Source: Actinernus sp. WN-2022
Taxonomy: Eukaryota > Cnidaria > Anthozoa > Actiniaria > Actinernidae
Direction of reading: 5' to 3'
Length of the DNA: 64,000 bases
Assembly: GCA_030867875.1 (NCBI GenBank)
Contig: JAOWCC010000577.1
Location: 77,481,740-77,545,739 of the forward strand
Part shown: positions 22,701 through 31,679 of the stretch, piece by piece
Layout: each line of letters starts with the position of its first letter
Numbering within the stretch: the stretch's first letter is position 1
Notes under the pieces: generated by a model
Seen by the model: the letters and a program-made list of their open reading frames with translations, nothing else
Databases searched by the model: none
Told to the model about the DNA's origin: nothing
Program-made: the position numbers and the translations under genes

Positions 22701-25700
22701 TCTTAATGCTACTCTGTAAATTCGAAGTTAAATAAAGTTTATGTATGTAACATGTATGTATGCATTCAGATTGGTCAGGACAAAAACTCTCGGTTCAGCT
22801 TGGTACCGATACATTGTATACAATGCTCTGGTGTAATTACCAGTTTCTTATATTGAAGATTGTTTTGGTATGTTACTACCATTTTTATTGCTACCCAACA
22901 ACACAAGACCAAAGTTGCGGCGTGTAAATGTAGTTTACATTGTGCTACATTCCCCCCTATTAACTATGCTCAGAATGAATGAACTAACATCTAACTCAAC
23001 AAAGAAGCTAAAGATCGACTAATTGAGGTCAGAGTTGACGAAACGAGGACTTGATACCAGAGGAACTAAACCAGTCCTTGTGAAGAGGCTGTTGGCTGCC
23101 ATGGATAGTGAACAATGTGGGACATCTAAGAGTCAAGAATCTGGACAGGATGATTCAGTAAATGCAGACCTCGTTAATGTAGATTCAAATGATGCAAATA
23201 CTGCTCAGACTATGATGTGGAGGAGATCGGGACTACAGAACATTTGATCGATGAAGAACAAGACTCCCGCGCAAATAGCGACTCGTTGATAACGGAAAGC
23301 TCACCAAGCTTCGTTACAGTATCATCTTTGAATACTGAACTCACTAAGTATGGAAGAAATTGCTTATTTGCAAGCCAAATTAAGGGAAAAGAGCATGAAA
23401 GAAATTCGCTCAATGAGGCGCTCAACATCTTAATAAGGCCTCGGCAAAAGATAATAACAATAGAGTCCCAACCAGAAACGTAGAGCTAGCCTGCTTTCCG
23501 ACTCTTCTGTAATTTTTTTCTAGATTGGGTTACTTGTGGTGTGCGGTCAAAATGGGGCGAGGAGGTGAAAAGATAGAGCAGGGGAACTGGGGAGAGAAAG
23601 AAGGGGGGGGGGGGGGGGGAGAATGGGAGAGGAGGGAGGGTAATGTCAGGTGATTTGGTCTTTTAGTACCGTTTTCATCGAAGTGCGACCCCGAAAGTAT
23701 CCAGTCTCGTCAGTTGGAAAATTGCATTTAGCCGTCTGTCAATCAAACACAGTCTAGTCTGTCTAGTCTCATACAAAGCTTTTACCACCCAGACTATTTT
23801 GATTGATGGTCACCTAAATGCAGTTTTCCAAACGAGACTTGGAAGTTTCAGGGTCGCACTTCAACGAATACGGTAATAAAAGACAGCAAGAAAAATAATA
23901 TTCGATGTCCACTTTCCAGGATCCAGACACATTTACGCGTGCCTTTCAACACATGGGTACCCGTGAAGGGTGCACTGAACTTCGACTCAATTACTACCCA
24001 AAGATAGGTGGAGATATTCAAGTCAAAGAAAACCAACTACGCTGTAGCGAGCACACTGACTATGGAGCAGTATCCCTTCTCTTCCAGGATGGCGCTGGGG
24101 GCCTTGAGGTTAGTAGCTTGTAGGGTTGCGTATAAAGATTAATTGCATTTAGTATGTACATGTAGCAGTGATTTCGTTACCTATGCATTATTATAAGGGG
24201 CCGACCATTTGACTTTTGAGGGGGGGGGTGTTCTTGTCTGTGCTCGATTTTTTTTTCTTTAGCAGTGTTGTTGCACGATTTTTTTTTTGTGAAAAAAGCG
24301 GAGCCAGAACAAAGCTTTTCCGCTTGCAGGATATTTTTTTTCGCCACCGTTGGCTTGCAGGTTATTTTTTTTTCAAAAACACCCCCCCCCCCTCAAAAGT
24401 CAAATGGTCGGCCCCTAACATAACCACGATAAACCAAACGCTCTGATTGGCTTGACTAATAGCCGTGGACCATTTGCCCATGGGTTGCATGCTAACGTCG
24501 GATTTTGTTCACGATTGCACCAAATTTTATTTTTTTATTCCCACGAAAACTATTTTACAGGACAATTAGAGAAAAACTCTAATCCAAGTGAACAGGGAAT
24601 TTTGTTCAGCGACTGTCTTGGGAAATTTTGAGCTTCGTTTATTTTCCGAGCCACCAGAAAAGGAAGAGTTGAGACAGCTTGCAAATCTGTACGAACGTAA
24701 CGACGAACAAGATTTACGAGCTTTTGCACTGATTTTTGGATCCTGAAACATTCAGAAAGGACGGACAAAAAAGACGACGCACTGTTCAATCTCGATATTT
24801 AGAGGTAAAGGGGCAGTTTTATGAGCTAATTAAAAGAAACCACAATAGTTTATTTGGTAGAAACTAAACTTATAATCAGTCGAGTCGAAAACCGCCGAAG
24901 AGGCAGAGGTGTACATAGTGGACTTAAACGAATAAACCTCATTAAAACTACAGAATAATGAATAAGCTCCACATTCAGTGAGTTCATTTTACGAGATAAT
25001 TTTATTCACACGTTTGGATGTGAAAGTAATTAAACTTACATTTTAGAGAACAACAAACAAACATACTTAGTTCACTTGTCTTAAGCATATCCCGTACTGG
25101 CACAAATGGCGACAGAAACAAGCCAAACCAGAATATTCAGCTGACAGTTCACTCCATAGGAAAAACGACGAATTCCAAACCTCTGGTTCAGACGATTGCT
25201 CCAACGACTTGTAGAGTTGTGCAGATCGTTTATAATTCCGCCGAAAGCTATTTAGTTTTCAACAGACGAATAAACCATTTTCTTAATTTTTGCTTTACCA
25301 AAGCGATTGCTTCCAACAAAAGGACTGAACAAATGGTTCTAGCAGGCTAGATCTTCTCTTTTCCTTGAGACCAAGGTTTAAATAAACATTATGTTGAGCA
25401 GAGATCAATGGATGACCTGTTTTTGCACTGGAACATCAACAGTCGCGCCAGCGCTCAGTTGAGTTTATGCGATTTTTTTCGCGCGCTTCATGTATTGAGA
25501 ATTTATATTTCATCACCAATAAAAACATTATTTGCTCTTTAATTGTCGTGGTTATGTTATAAAAGAAATGCTAAACGCCACAGCTGTGCGTCCATCGAGT
25601 TATGGACGCACTTGGGAGGTTGCCTAAGCACTCAAGAAGCTCAGTAGAGTCTCGGCTTTGCCTCCAGCGATTCTTACGCTTCTTTCGTGCTTAGCAACCT

Positions 25701-28700
25701 CCTGCGTGCGTCCATCGCATGAAAATGAAAAAAAGATGACGTCACAACGTGAAGATCATATCATATGACCCGTACGGCCCCCCGCGCGCTTTCCTTTCAA
25801 AACCATTTACAAAAGGCACGTGATGAGGGCCGGACGTGTATGGCGTGAGCGGGCCGGAAAAAGCCGTTCGGCCCTGCACATTTTTTCTTGTTGTTTTGCG
25901 GTTTGATCTACAAAAAAATATGGTCATATGATAAAAAACCTATTGACTGAGTTAGGTCGGGCCGGACGGGAAAATATTTGGCTCTCGGTCATTTTGTACG
26001 TTTCGCTGCGCTCGGTCCGTACGTCATGACCTCGAGCCAAATATTTTCCCGTCCGGCCCTTCCACTCAGTCAATAAGTACCTAATATGCCATTCGACTGC
26101 GTCTCGTCACGTTGTGACGGTAAAATGACATATATTTCTTTATTTAAATGTCTACAACAGGTAGCCAACGTTGAAGGGATTTATATACCTACCCCGCCCA
26201 TTGAGGGCACCGTTATTGTGAACATCGCGGATCTATTGGAGAGATGGACGGCGGACAAGTTAAAGTCTACTGTAAGTTTGTGTCAGCCTATTGTACATTT
26301 ACCTTGTTAGAGGTCGCGATTACACACACAAATTGCACATTTTACGCAGTAAAACATCTTTGATGCACAGTGTGCTGATAAGAGGATACTTCTTGCACAC
26401 AGTTGAGTGGGTTTTGGTGTAGAAATTGCGCATTATCCAATCCTCACGGAACAACAAAACTGTTATTGCGTAGACAGAGACCTCATACAGCACGGCTTTG
26501 ACGCTTCACTCGCAGACTCGTGCTGAAGACATACAATTCTCATTGTTATTATGTGGCAGCAAATGTATAACATAACGTACATGTAGGCTACAAACGTTCA
26601 CACATTGAATCAATATTTGCGTGCGCTTTTTCAATTTATCTACACTGCACGCAACCTCTTGTTGTGACTCCTTGTAAGTACCTAAGGCCCGTTTAGACGG
26701 CGAACTCTTCATGTGCCCAACTTTTTGGAGTGACTGGTTGATTCTGGCGGCGAACCTAATTCGTCGAACCGATTGTAGCGTTCGTCTAGATTTTAACGTA
26801 GCGCGATTTAGCATGTCGTACCTAATTCAAACATGTCGTACCTAATTCCGACATGTCGTACCTAATTCAAACATGCCGAACCTAATTCAGACATGTGATG
26901 TAAAGTGGTAAGCTGTACTGAGTGCTAAGTGTGCACGCCCTACGAGGGAAAGAGAAAACATATCTCACCCAAGTGGGACTCGAACCCAATGACCTCCAGG
27001 TTACATGTTTGGCGCTCTACCAACTGAGCTATCAAGTCAGATGAGAGCTAATTCAAACATGCCAAACCTAATTCAACCATGCCGAACCTAATTCAAACAT
27101 GTCGAACCTAATTCAAACATGTCGAACCTAATTCAAACCTTCGACCTAATAGCGTTCTCCCCAGATTCTAAATATAGAAAACTCATAATTGACGCAAAGC
27201 ATCATGGGATTGACATGCGGACAAACATTCCAGAACCCAACTCAAGATTATGTGTAGCTATGAAGAAAGCAGGTGCTACCAAGCACTTTTTGGGGGTATT
27301 TTTCGATCAGATTCACGATATACTGATAAATTACCGCCAGGAACCTTCTTTATAAGGTTTCCTAAACCTGGGGAAGTCAAACAATCCATGACTGATTGGC
27401 AAAAGAAGCAAGAAATGCAAAAAAACTCAAAAAGCAAAAATGTGAATTCACGCTTGTGGTCGGAAGGATTTTTCGAGAACTAAACATATCGAAAAGGATA
27501 GTTACACTTGTTCCGTGCATTTCGTTGGGTGGAAAGGACCGACTGGCGAATACTGGCATCTCTCACTGACGAAGAAAAGGCCATGAGATTGAAAAAGAAA
27601 AGGAAATCTCCTACGTCAAGAGCTTCGTTGCCGAAGAGCTTCGTTCTATTGGTTCTACCCAATAGAATTAGGTTTATCAGGCCTTGATACGTATGTACCT
27701 GAGTGAATTTTCAAATATTTTTTTTTAGAATTTGACTGAGCAATACATCCTTTCACCCGATCAACCAGTTCTTGTCTTTTTCCACTTTTTTTCTCCCCGT
27801 GGCACTCTAACCAACGTTTCAGCTCCAAAACATTACATTCGCCAGGTGGTTTGGTTAATTTGGCACCTGTAACGTACCTCATCTTCTGTGAGTAAAACTC
27901 TAAAATTATCCATACCGCACGCAGGAACAACTATGTCTGAGACAGCCATTTTGAAATATTTGTCCGCATTTCGATCCCACAATGCAATGATGTCATTATG
28001 CTAATATTTTATGACGTCAACTAGACAGAACGCTATTCAAACGTGTCGAACTTAATTCAAACATGGCGAACCTAATTCAAACGTGTCGAAACTAATTCAA
28101 ACGTGTCGAACCTAATTCAAACGTGTCGAAACTAATTCAAACGTGTCGAACCTAATTCAAACGTGTCGAAACTAATTCAAACGTGTCGAACCTAATTCAA
28201 ACGTGTCGAAACTAATTCAAACGTGTCGAAACTAATTCAAACGTGTCGAACCTAATTCAAACATGGCGAACCTAATTCAAACGTGTCGAACCTAATTCAA
28301 ACGTGTCGAAACTAATTCAAACGTGTCGAACCTAATTCAAACGTGTCGAACCTAATTCGAACCTGTCGAACCTAATTCAAACATGTCGAACCTAATAATT
28401 GAGATGCCTCTCTTCTGCCGTATTTAATTCATCTATTAAGTTCGGTGCATGAAAAGCTCGCCGCCTGAAACGGGCCTTACTTGTTTTGTAATACTAGAAA
28501 GCACATAAGAAATCATAATATACGACGATATCATCACAGTGTTGGCTGCTGAAAAAAATATATTTTAAAACGGTGCTGTTGGCATGACTGAAGCTTCTCT
28601 TATTGGATTGCAATTTTCAGACAATAAAAAGCTGAAAATATTTCAAATTGGTCAAGGTTCTTTCCAAGTCGATTGTTATTGGGTTATAGTTGACAATGGT

Positions 28701-29019
28701 ACCAGTACATTTGTAGTAGAGGGCAGAGAGTTCGTGTCAAATTCTTATCCCCGATATCTCCCCCCTGAGGACACCACTGACAGTTGCACTATTGCATTAC
28801 GCTGCACATGTTAACAGCATTATTCTGTTATTGTTTCAGTATCACAGAGTTCTCGTGCCAGACGATATCAGGAAAGCAACAGCTCGTCGATCGGCTGTGT
28901 TCTTTTTCGATCCTGACCACGATGCCGTTATACGATGTATTGACGGTCACGATAAATACCCGCCTATCAAGGCCGGCGATTACGTTACAGCTCGGCTAGC
29001 GGCAGGCTACAAGTTCTAG
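13743..29019 (+). CDS. 2-oxoglutarate/Fe(II)-dependent dioxygenase (isopenicillin N synthase-like), seven exons
   Basis: Exons: 13743-13934, 15309-15427, 18518-18587, 21462-21575, 23920-24108, 26161-26271 and 28840-29019. Every junction is GT-AG and the joined frame is 324 codons plus stop. The N-terminal non-haem dioxygenase domain starts at IPVVDFSAL and includes GFVYLRNHGID. The catalytic double-stranded beta-helix has LRLNYYP (186-192), the iron ligands H210 and D212 (EHTDYG), H267 (YHRV), and the 2-oxoglutarate-binding R281/S283 before VFFFDPD. Length is normal for this family of soluble oxygenases, which couple decarboxylation of 2-oxoglutarate to substrate oxidation. The substrate cannot be inferred. 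The ATG is the first in frame and sits in a YY1-like context. AATAAA at 29207-29212 is a plausible polyadenylation signal. Introns are long and TE-filled. The gene looks functional. Confidence 0.9.
14483..14840. repeat. Degenerate ~12-bp tandem repeat (ATCAGACGTGTC-like) in intron 1
   Basis: About 30 loosely phased units of GTATCA(n)ACGTGTATCA / ATCAGACGTGTC type. Because the unit length is a multiple of three and lacks stops, long open frames appear on both strands. Those frames are an artefact of the repeat. A short AG-repeat tract follows near 14908-14921. Confidence 0.75.
15428..16900. other. Intron 2, left part: no element identified
   Basis: AT-rich intronic sequence with scattered ACATGTACATGT palindromes and, at 16560-16660, several CATACTGGTTTCAAATTT-like copies making a short degenerate tandem array. 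No coding signal. Confidence 0.4.
16921..17560 (+). pseudogene. Ty3/Gypsy pol relic (protease to start of RT) in intron 2
   Basis: The sequence reads YKLDTGAH (retropepsin active site), then after a shift ANILPLSAYWKL. Next comes TFVVADTESPPLLGLKACQ, then GEIGCLHGEHHISTDPD and APVIHLPRKIP, and after another shift DEPTDWVNSLVVVEKPN and IHVCLDP. These blocks are in the normal protease-linker-RT order. Multiple frameshifts, an in-frame TGA after CLDP and a missing RT palm show a dead fragment. It is on the same strand as the host gene. Confidence 0.8.
17561..18517. other. Intron 2, right part: nothing recognised
   Basis: AT-rich intronic sequence up to the exon 3 acceptor (TTTGCTGCAG, ending 18517). 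No repeats with clear ends or coding signal. Confidence 0.4.
18588..20758. other. Intron 3, main part: nothing coding
   Basis: Contains many ACATGTACATGTA palindromes. A segment near 19290-19370 (GGAACTTCCACAAATCCTC) is related to 57090-57120, so it is probably a dispersed repeat. No protein signal. Confidence 0.4.
20759..20947. mobile_element. Foldback MITE (189 bp)
   Basis: AAGCAATATACCACACATTT at the left is mirrored by AAATGTGTAGTTTATTGCTT at the right. Arms of about 80 bp include TGTTTACTGGTGAAATAAAGC / GCTTTATTTCGCCAGTAAACA and GATGTTGGGAGAACA / TGTTCTCCCAACATC. It lies in intron 3 and has no coding capacity. Confidence 0.8.
21597..22118. mobile_element. Long-TIR MITE with 9-bp target duplication (Mutator-like)
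   Basis: The body, 21606-22109, starts TAGCCTGCTTGCAGGCTCTGG and ends with its inverse. The arms of about 100 bp continue through GGTTCCTGTGG and a purine-rich stretch. AGTCTACAT flanks both sides exactly (21597-21605 and 22110-22118). Long TIRs plus a 9-bp duplication are the hallmark of Mutator-like elements. It lies just inside intron 4, 21 bp after exon 4. Confidence 0.8.
22119..22980. other. Intron 4: no element resolved
   Basis: Low-complexity A/T tract at 22595-22680 and TGTATGTA runs near 22740-22765. No coding signal. Confidence 0.4.
23020..23482 (+). pseudogene. SAP-domain protein relic (retroelement gag-like)
   Basis: LRSELTKRGLDTRGTKPVLV followed by KRLLAAM is a textbook SAP helix-extended-helix motif. 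It continues as an acidic, Ser-rich linker and, after a frameshift near 23210, EEIGTTEHLIDEEQDS and further low-complexity residues to a stop at about 23482. SAP domains bind DNA and occur at the N-terminus of some cnidarian retroelement proteins. It sits in intron 4 of the dioxygenase gene in the same orientation but is not part of it. Confidence 0.6.
23600..23640. repeat. G-rich / purine tract
   Basis: A run of about 18 G at about 23602-23620 within a GGAGAGGAG purine-rich stretch. Low complexity only. Confidence 0.6.
23658..23884. mobile_element. Foldback MITE, family shared with 31088-31309
   Basis: GTCTTTTAGTACCGTTTTCAT is mirrored by ATGAATACGGTAATAAAAGAC-like sequence (with small differences). 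The arms of about 80 bp carry GAAGTGCGACCC, GGAAAATTGCATTTAGCCG and CTGTCAATCAAA. A diverged relative with the same arms lies at 31088-31309. It ends 35 bp before exon 5. Confidence 0.75.
24197..24415. mobile_element. MITE with GGGGCCGACCATTTGACTTTT termini
   Basis: The 5' end GGGGCCGACCATTTGACTTT is mirrored exactly by AAAGTCAAATGGTCGGCCCC at the 3' end, with homopolymer C/G and T runs inside. About 219 bp, in intron 5, non-coding. Confidence 0.75.
24416..25580. other. Intron 5, middle: no element with clear ends
   Basis: Possible short frames at 24550-24789 on the minus strand have no family features. Nothing else supported. Confidence 0.35.
25585..25722. mobile_element. Small foldback repeat
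   Basis: TGGACGCACTTGGGAGGTTG followed by CCTAAGCAC at 25603-25633 is mirrored at 25688-25720 (GTGCTTAGCAACCTCC, TGCGTGCGTCCA). The left arm also has an inner GCGTCCATCG / ATGGACGC hairpin. Confidence 0.65.
25741..26118. mobile_element. TIR element with internal large palindrome
   Basis: It begins GTCACAACGTGA and ends TCACGTTGTGAC. Inside, 25943-26075 forms a second palindrome with arms GGGCCGGACGGGAAAATATT / AATATTTTCCCGTCCGGCCC and TTGACTGAG / CTCAGTCAA. It ends about 42 bp upstream of the exon 6 acceptor. Confidence 0.65.
26816..26895. repeat. 20-bp minisatellite, first block
   Basis: About four units of ATGTCGTACCTAATTCAAAC. It is interrupted on the right by the tRNA-related element and resumes at 27045-27148 with about five more units. 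Confidence 0.85.
26896..27044 (-). mobile_element. tRNA-related SINE fragment inside the minisatellite
   Basis: The minus strand of 26967-27040 reads like a tRNA: an A-box TAGCTCAGTTGGTAGAGC and a B-box GGTTCGAGTCC before CCACTTGGG. The acceptor and anticodon stems do not pair properly, so it is a SINE head, not a working tRNA gene. The left half (GTGCTAAGTGTGCACGCCC, TACGAGGGAAAGAGAAAA) is the arm of the hairpin repeat at 12376-12540. Confidence 0.65.
27045..27148. repeat. 20-bp minisatellite, second block
   Basis: About five units of CATGTCGAACCTAATTCAAA. The right edge is the insertion point of the 27151-28034 element. Confidence 0.8.
27149..28036. mobile_element. ISL2EU-like transposon remnant (884 bp, AT target duplication)
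   Basis: The body, 27151-28034, begins AGCGTTCT and ends AGAACGCT. It interrupts the 20-bp minisatellite so that removing it with one copy of AT restores an exact CCTAATTCAAAC unit. A 2-bp AT duplication is characteristic of ISL2EU transposons, which carry YqaJ-type nuclease genes. The minus-strand SAP-like frame inside agrees with this. Plus-strand frames at 27152-27355 (KYRKLIIDAKHHGIDMR) and 27378-27483 (Lys-rich) are unassigned. Confidence 0.55.
27655..27930 (-). pseudogene. SAP-like domain protein fragment within the ISL2EU-like element
   Basis: The frame reads MRYVTGAKLTKPPGECNVLE, then LKRWLECHGEKKSGKRQELV and DRVKGCI, a SAP-type helix-turn-helix of the cnidarian 'LKRWLxCRGAKxxGKKxELxxRV' kind. 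This head is usually fused to a longer protein, in some families with a YqaJ nuclease, but only about 90 codons are present here. Function of this copy is unlikely. Confidence 0.5.
28037..28396. repeat. 20-bp minisatellite, main array (~18 units)
   Basis: Tandem CGTGTCGAACCTAATTCAAA units with an exact 20-bp period. CGAACC and CGAAAC variants alternate over much of the array, which hints at a 40-bp higher-order unit. It lies in intron 6 of the dioxygenase gene. Confidence 0.9.
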
Positions 29020-29032
29020 TTTTTCGGCAATC

Positions 29033-29170
29033 CCTTTATGTAGGACGACACGAATTTTTACCAAAAATACAATAGAATACAACACAATACAATTCAATAC
29101 AACAATCGAACGCAACACAATACAATACAATTCAATTTGGTAGCAATTCGTGTCGTCCTACATGAAGGGA
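29033..29170. repeat. Hairpin in the 3' UTR of the dioxygenase gene
   Basis: CCTTTATGTAGGACGACACG is mirrored by CGTGTCGTCCTACATGAAGG, with a loop of AATACAA-type repeats. It starts about 14 bp after the stop codon, so it is in the transcript if AATAAA at 29207-29212 is used. Confidence 0.7.
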
Positions 29171-29206
29171 TGGCCAGTTTTTGGTTAGGAAATTTAACAG
29201 GGGGAA

Positions 29207-29212
29207 AATAAA
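29207..29212 (+). terminator. Candidate polyadenylation signal
   Basis: AATAAA, 188 bp after the dioxygenase stop codon and just past the 3' UTR hairpin. It is the first canonical hexamer found by eye downstream. Confidence 0.4.
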
Positions 29213-29416
29213 CAGATGTTCACCTAATTAGAGCGCATTTAAACTTTTTTTGTGAGAGTTTAATCATGCGATTTGATTGGTGGAAAGGTGAAGAAATTGC
29301 GGTAGCATCCTAAGAACGCGCGATTTCATTGGCTGCTCAGTGCTTGATTTTCGTATAATGCACGCTCAAGAATTTCCTTCCGCGTGGATCAAGTTTTATA
29401 TTATAAAACAAATAGA

Positions 29417-29572
29417 AGATGGTTCTCCTTGTTCTATAACAAAACAATTCACTTTCGAGGTCTTGAAATGCTGCTAAATTTACTCGCGTTCCGCTCGTGC
29501 ATCCACAGTTTTTCAAGAGCTCGAGCGTGCTTTATTTTGCGGTTATAGAACACGAAGAACCATATTTTTAGA
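29417..29572. repeat. Diverged foldback
   Basis: AGATGGTTCTCCTTGTTCTATAAC is mirrored, with mismatches, by GGTTATAGAACACGAAGAACCAT. Confidence 0.45.
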
Positions 29573-29586
29573 AGTCTGGTAACAAT

Positions 29587-29669
29587 GGCATCAGAGCGAG
29601 GCTAGTTATCTCAAAGATCGCAAAATTGGAGTCGGTCAGAACTTTCTCGACTAGCCTCGCTTTGATGCC
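29587..29669. repeat. Short hairpin next to the 0.5-kb foldback
   Basis: GGCATCAGAGCGAGGCTAGT pairs with ACTAGCCTCGCTTTGATGCC. Confidence 0.6.
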
Positions 29670-29687
29670 TGTAATGTTAAAAGTGCA

Positions 29688-30227
29688 TATGAACCTTCGT
29701 GCAATTTTCATAGCTGTGAAGCTCCGAAAAGTTTTGAGTACTTCTGCGAAGAAATGTTTTGGTTTACAGAGAATACTTATCTTCTACGCTTGTTTGAAAT
29801 AGTGGAAACGTAACCTTTCCTGACTCATTTCCGCGTAAGTAAAAGCCTGAGCGATTCCCGAAGTGACGTCATTTAATTAATTCGACTTTACAATAATTTG
29901 AATAAAAACTTACAATTTTCACTAATATGCCTTTTTTCCTTTACTAACAACTCATAAACTGTATATTATCTAAAAATCGATGTTTTTTGTGATAGAAAGG
30001 CGCCATGGAGAATAATGCATTAAAGAGATGACGTCACCTCGGGAATCGACCTAGGCTTTTACTTACGCGGTCATGGATCAGGAAAGGTCACGTTTCCACG
30101 ATTTTAAACAAGCGTAGAAGATGGAGTATTCCCTGTAAACCAAACGTTTCTTCGCAGAAGTACGCAAAACTTTACGGAGGTTCATAGTTATGAAAATTGC
30201 ACCGGCGAAGGCTCATATGCACTTTAA
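29688..30227. mobile_element. 540-bp foldback MITE with ~200-bp arms
   Basis: TTAAAAGTGCATATGAACCTTCG is mirrored by CGAAGGCTCATATGCACTTTAA. The arms continue through TGCAATTTTCATA, CTTCTGCGAAGAAA, ATCTTCTACGCTTGTTT and TTCCGCGTAAGTAAAAGCC to GTGACGTCA / TGACGTCAC near the centre. No coding capacity. Confidence 0.8.
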
Positions 30228-31087
30228 TGATACCAGTAGGGATCTGTAGCAAGCACAACGGCAACGTCAACGTCAAGGACGACGGCATAAAACAAGTCTT
30301 AACACAAAATACAATAACTGCACGTGAAAATGCATGCCATCGGCTACATTTTGACCATTCTCTAAAAAAAAAAAGAGAACAGCCTTTTACAGGACTGCAA
30401 TCACGTGGTTGGACTGGATGGAAACTAATCTGACTTATTTATTTAAAGGCACTTGTACGAGATCGGTTATTTTCCACCTCCAATCGATTGTCGATCTTTC
30501 TAAAACAGCGTTCTGAACATAATAATAATAATAACTTTATTAACGTGTCATATGTAAATTTAGCATTACTGCTAATGGGGGACACATTGTTTGCCATCCA
30601 GTAAAGCCTTTCCCATGGGATCACGAGCGCAATTCATTGTTAATGAAGTGATATATCAGCACGTGACTGATTCATGCAAAAGGTCTTGCAAAGGGTGTAC
30701 ATTGTATAGCTATAGGACGTTGGCATGATGGCATCACATAAATTCAGTTTTCCCCAGCAAATTTCCATAGACCATATAGCCAGGGTTTCATTTAACTTCA
30801 CCTGAACCATAATTAATACCTGAGTTATTATTTATTTACTTGTTTATTTTACTTATTATTATTGCACTAACTCTTCCAGTATAGACTATAGTAGCTTGGC
30901 CAGCAATGTTCTACCACATGCTGTGGCCATAAGTTGATCTACCACATGCCAGCGTTATTATAACTTGTAAGGCAAGGTACTAAGAAAATTGTACATTATC
31001 AAAGCCCCCTCAGAACTTTGTGATGGACATCCACCGAATGTGCTCATCACAAACCTGCAAGTATTTTTTTCGCTCGTTCAGTTGGTA
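30228..31087. other. No gene; diverged dispersed repeats
   Basis: Near 30385-30475 the sequence (AATCACGTGGTTGGACTGG, CTTGTACGAGATCGGTTA) has a counterpart at 32735-32810 (AACCACGTGGTTTTACTGG, CTTGTACGAGATCGGTAA). An AATAATAATAATAACTTTATT tract at 30522 resembles a LINE tail. Nothing else. Confidence 0.45.
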
Positions 31088-31309
31088 TTGCCATTTTCAT
31101 TGAAGTACGACTGTGAAAGTTTCAAGTCGTGTTTGGAAAATTGCATTTAGCCGGCTGTCAATGAAACCAGTACCGCCTAGATTTAATTAAGTACAGGCGA
31201 TACGCTTTTGAAAGCTTTGTAGGAGACTAGACAAGTCTGCCTTTGGTTGACTGTCGGCTGAATGCAATTTTCCAAACGCGACCTGAACAGTCGCATTTCG
31301 TGCAAACAC
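31088..31309. mobile_element. Foldback MITE, second copy of the 23658 family
   Basis: The arms contain CATTTTCATTGAAGTACGAC, GGAAAATTGCATTTAGCCGG and CTGTCAATGAAA, mirrored at the right (TGAATGCAATTTTCCAAACG). It shares arm sequence with 23658-23884 but has a different centre. Confidence 0.7.
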
Positions 31310-31310
31310 T

Positions 31311-31678
31311 AAATAAAGTTACACCGCGGCAAAACGGTATGCTCCGCTGGCCAAAAGAACGAAGGCTCTGCTATCAAATACAAATTACCGAGGGTTTCAA
31401 CTTTTTTAGTAAATAATTTTATAACTTAGTAAACTCACAATGAATTACAAATTAAGAAAACTTCAACCTGTTAAAGTCTTAGGCTTAGCTTTTAAGTAGT
31501 TTTCTTAGTTTTTGACAAAACAGTTCACAAATGAATACTTTTAAGCAGAAAAGTTAAAATCACGGCATGTGCCTGTTGTTTCTTTTCAGTTTTCGCGGGA
31601 AACTGGGGGCAACCGCGCGCGGACAAGAAATAGCAAATACGCATGCGCGTGACGTTTTGCCGCGGTGTGAAATAAAGT
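31311..31678. mobile_element. TIR element with CCGCGG termini and 9-bp target duplication
   Basis: The body, 31320-31669, begins TACACCGCGGCAAAACG and ends CGTTTTGCCGCGGTGTG. AAATAAAGT occurs on both sides (31311-31319 and 31670-31678). The 350-bp interior is AT-rich and non-coding. It abuts the preceding MITE. Confidence 0.65.
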
Positions 31679-31679
31679 G

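Noticed and set aside
24216..24446. 76-codon Phe-rich frame
   Set aside because: Runs through homopolymer T tracts of a MITE.
26967..27040. Functional tRNA gene (minus strand)
   Set aside because: Boxes A and B are good but the anticodon stem and acceptor stem do not pair, and it is joined to a dispersed repeat. SINE-like.
28037..28396. CRISPR-like array
   Set aside because: Head-to-tail 20-bp units without unique spacers, in an animal intron: a minisatellite.
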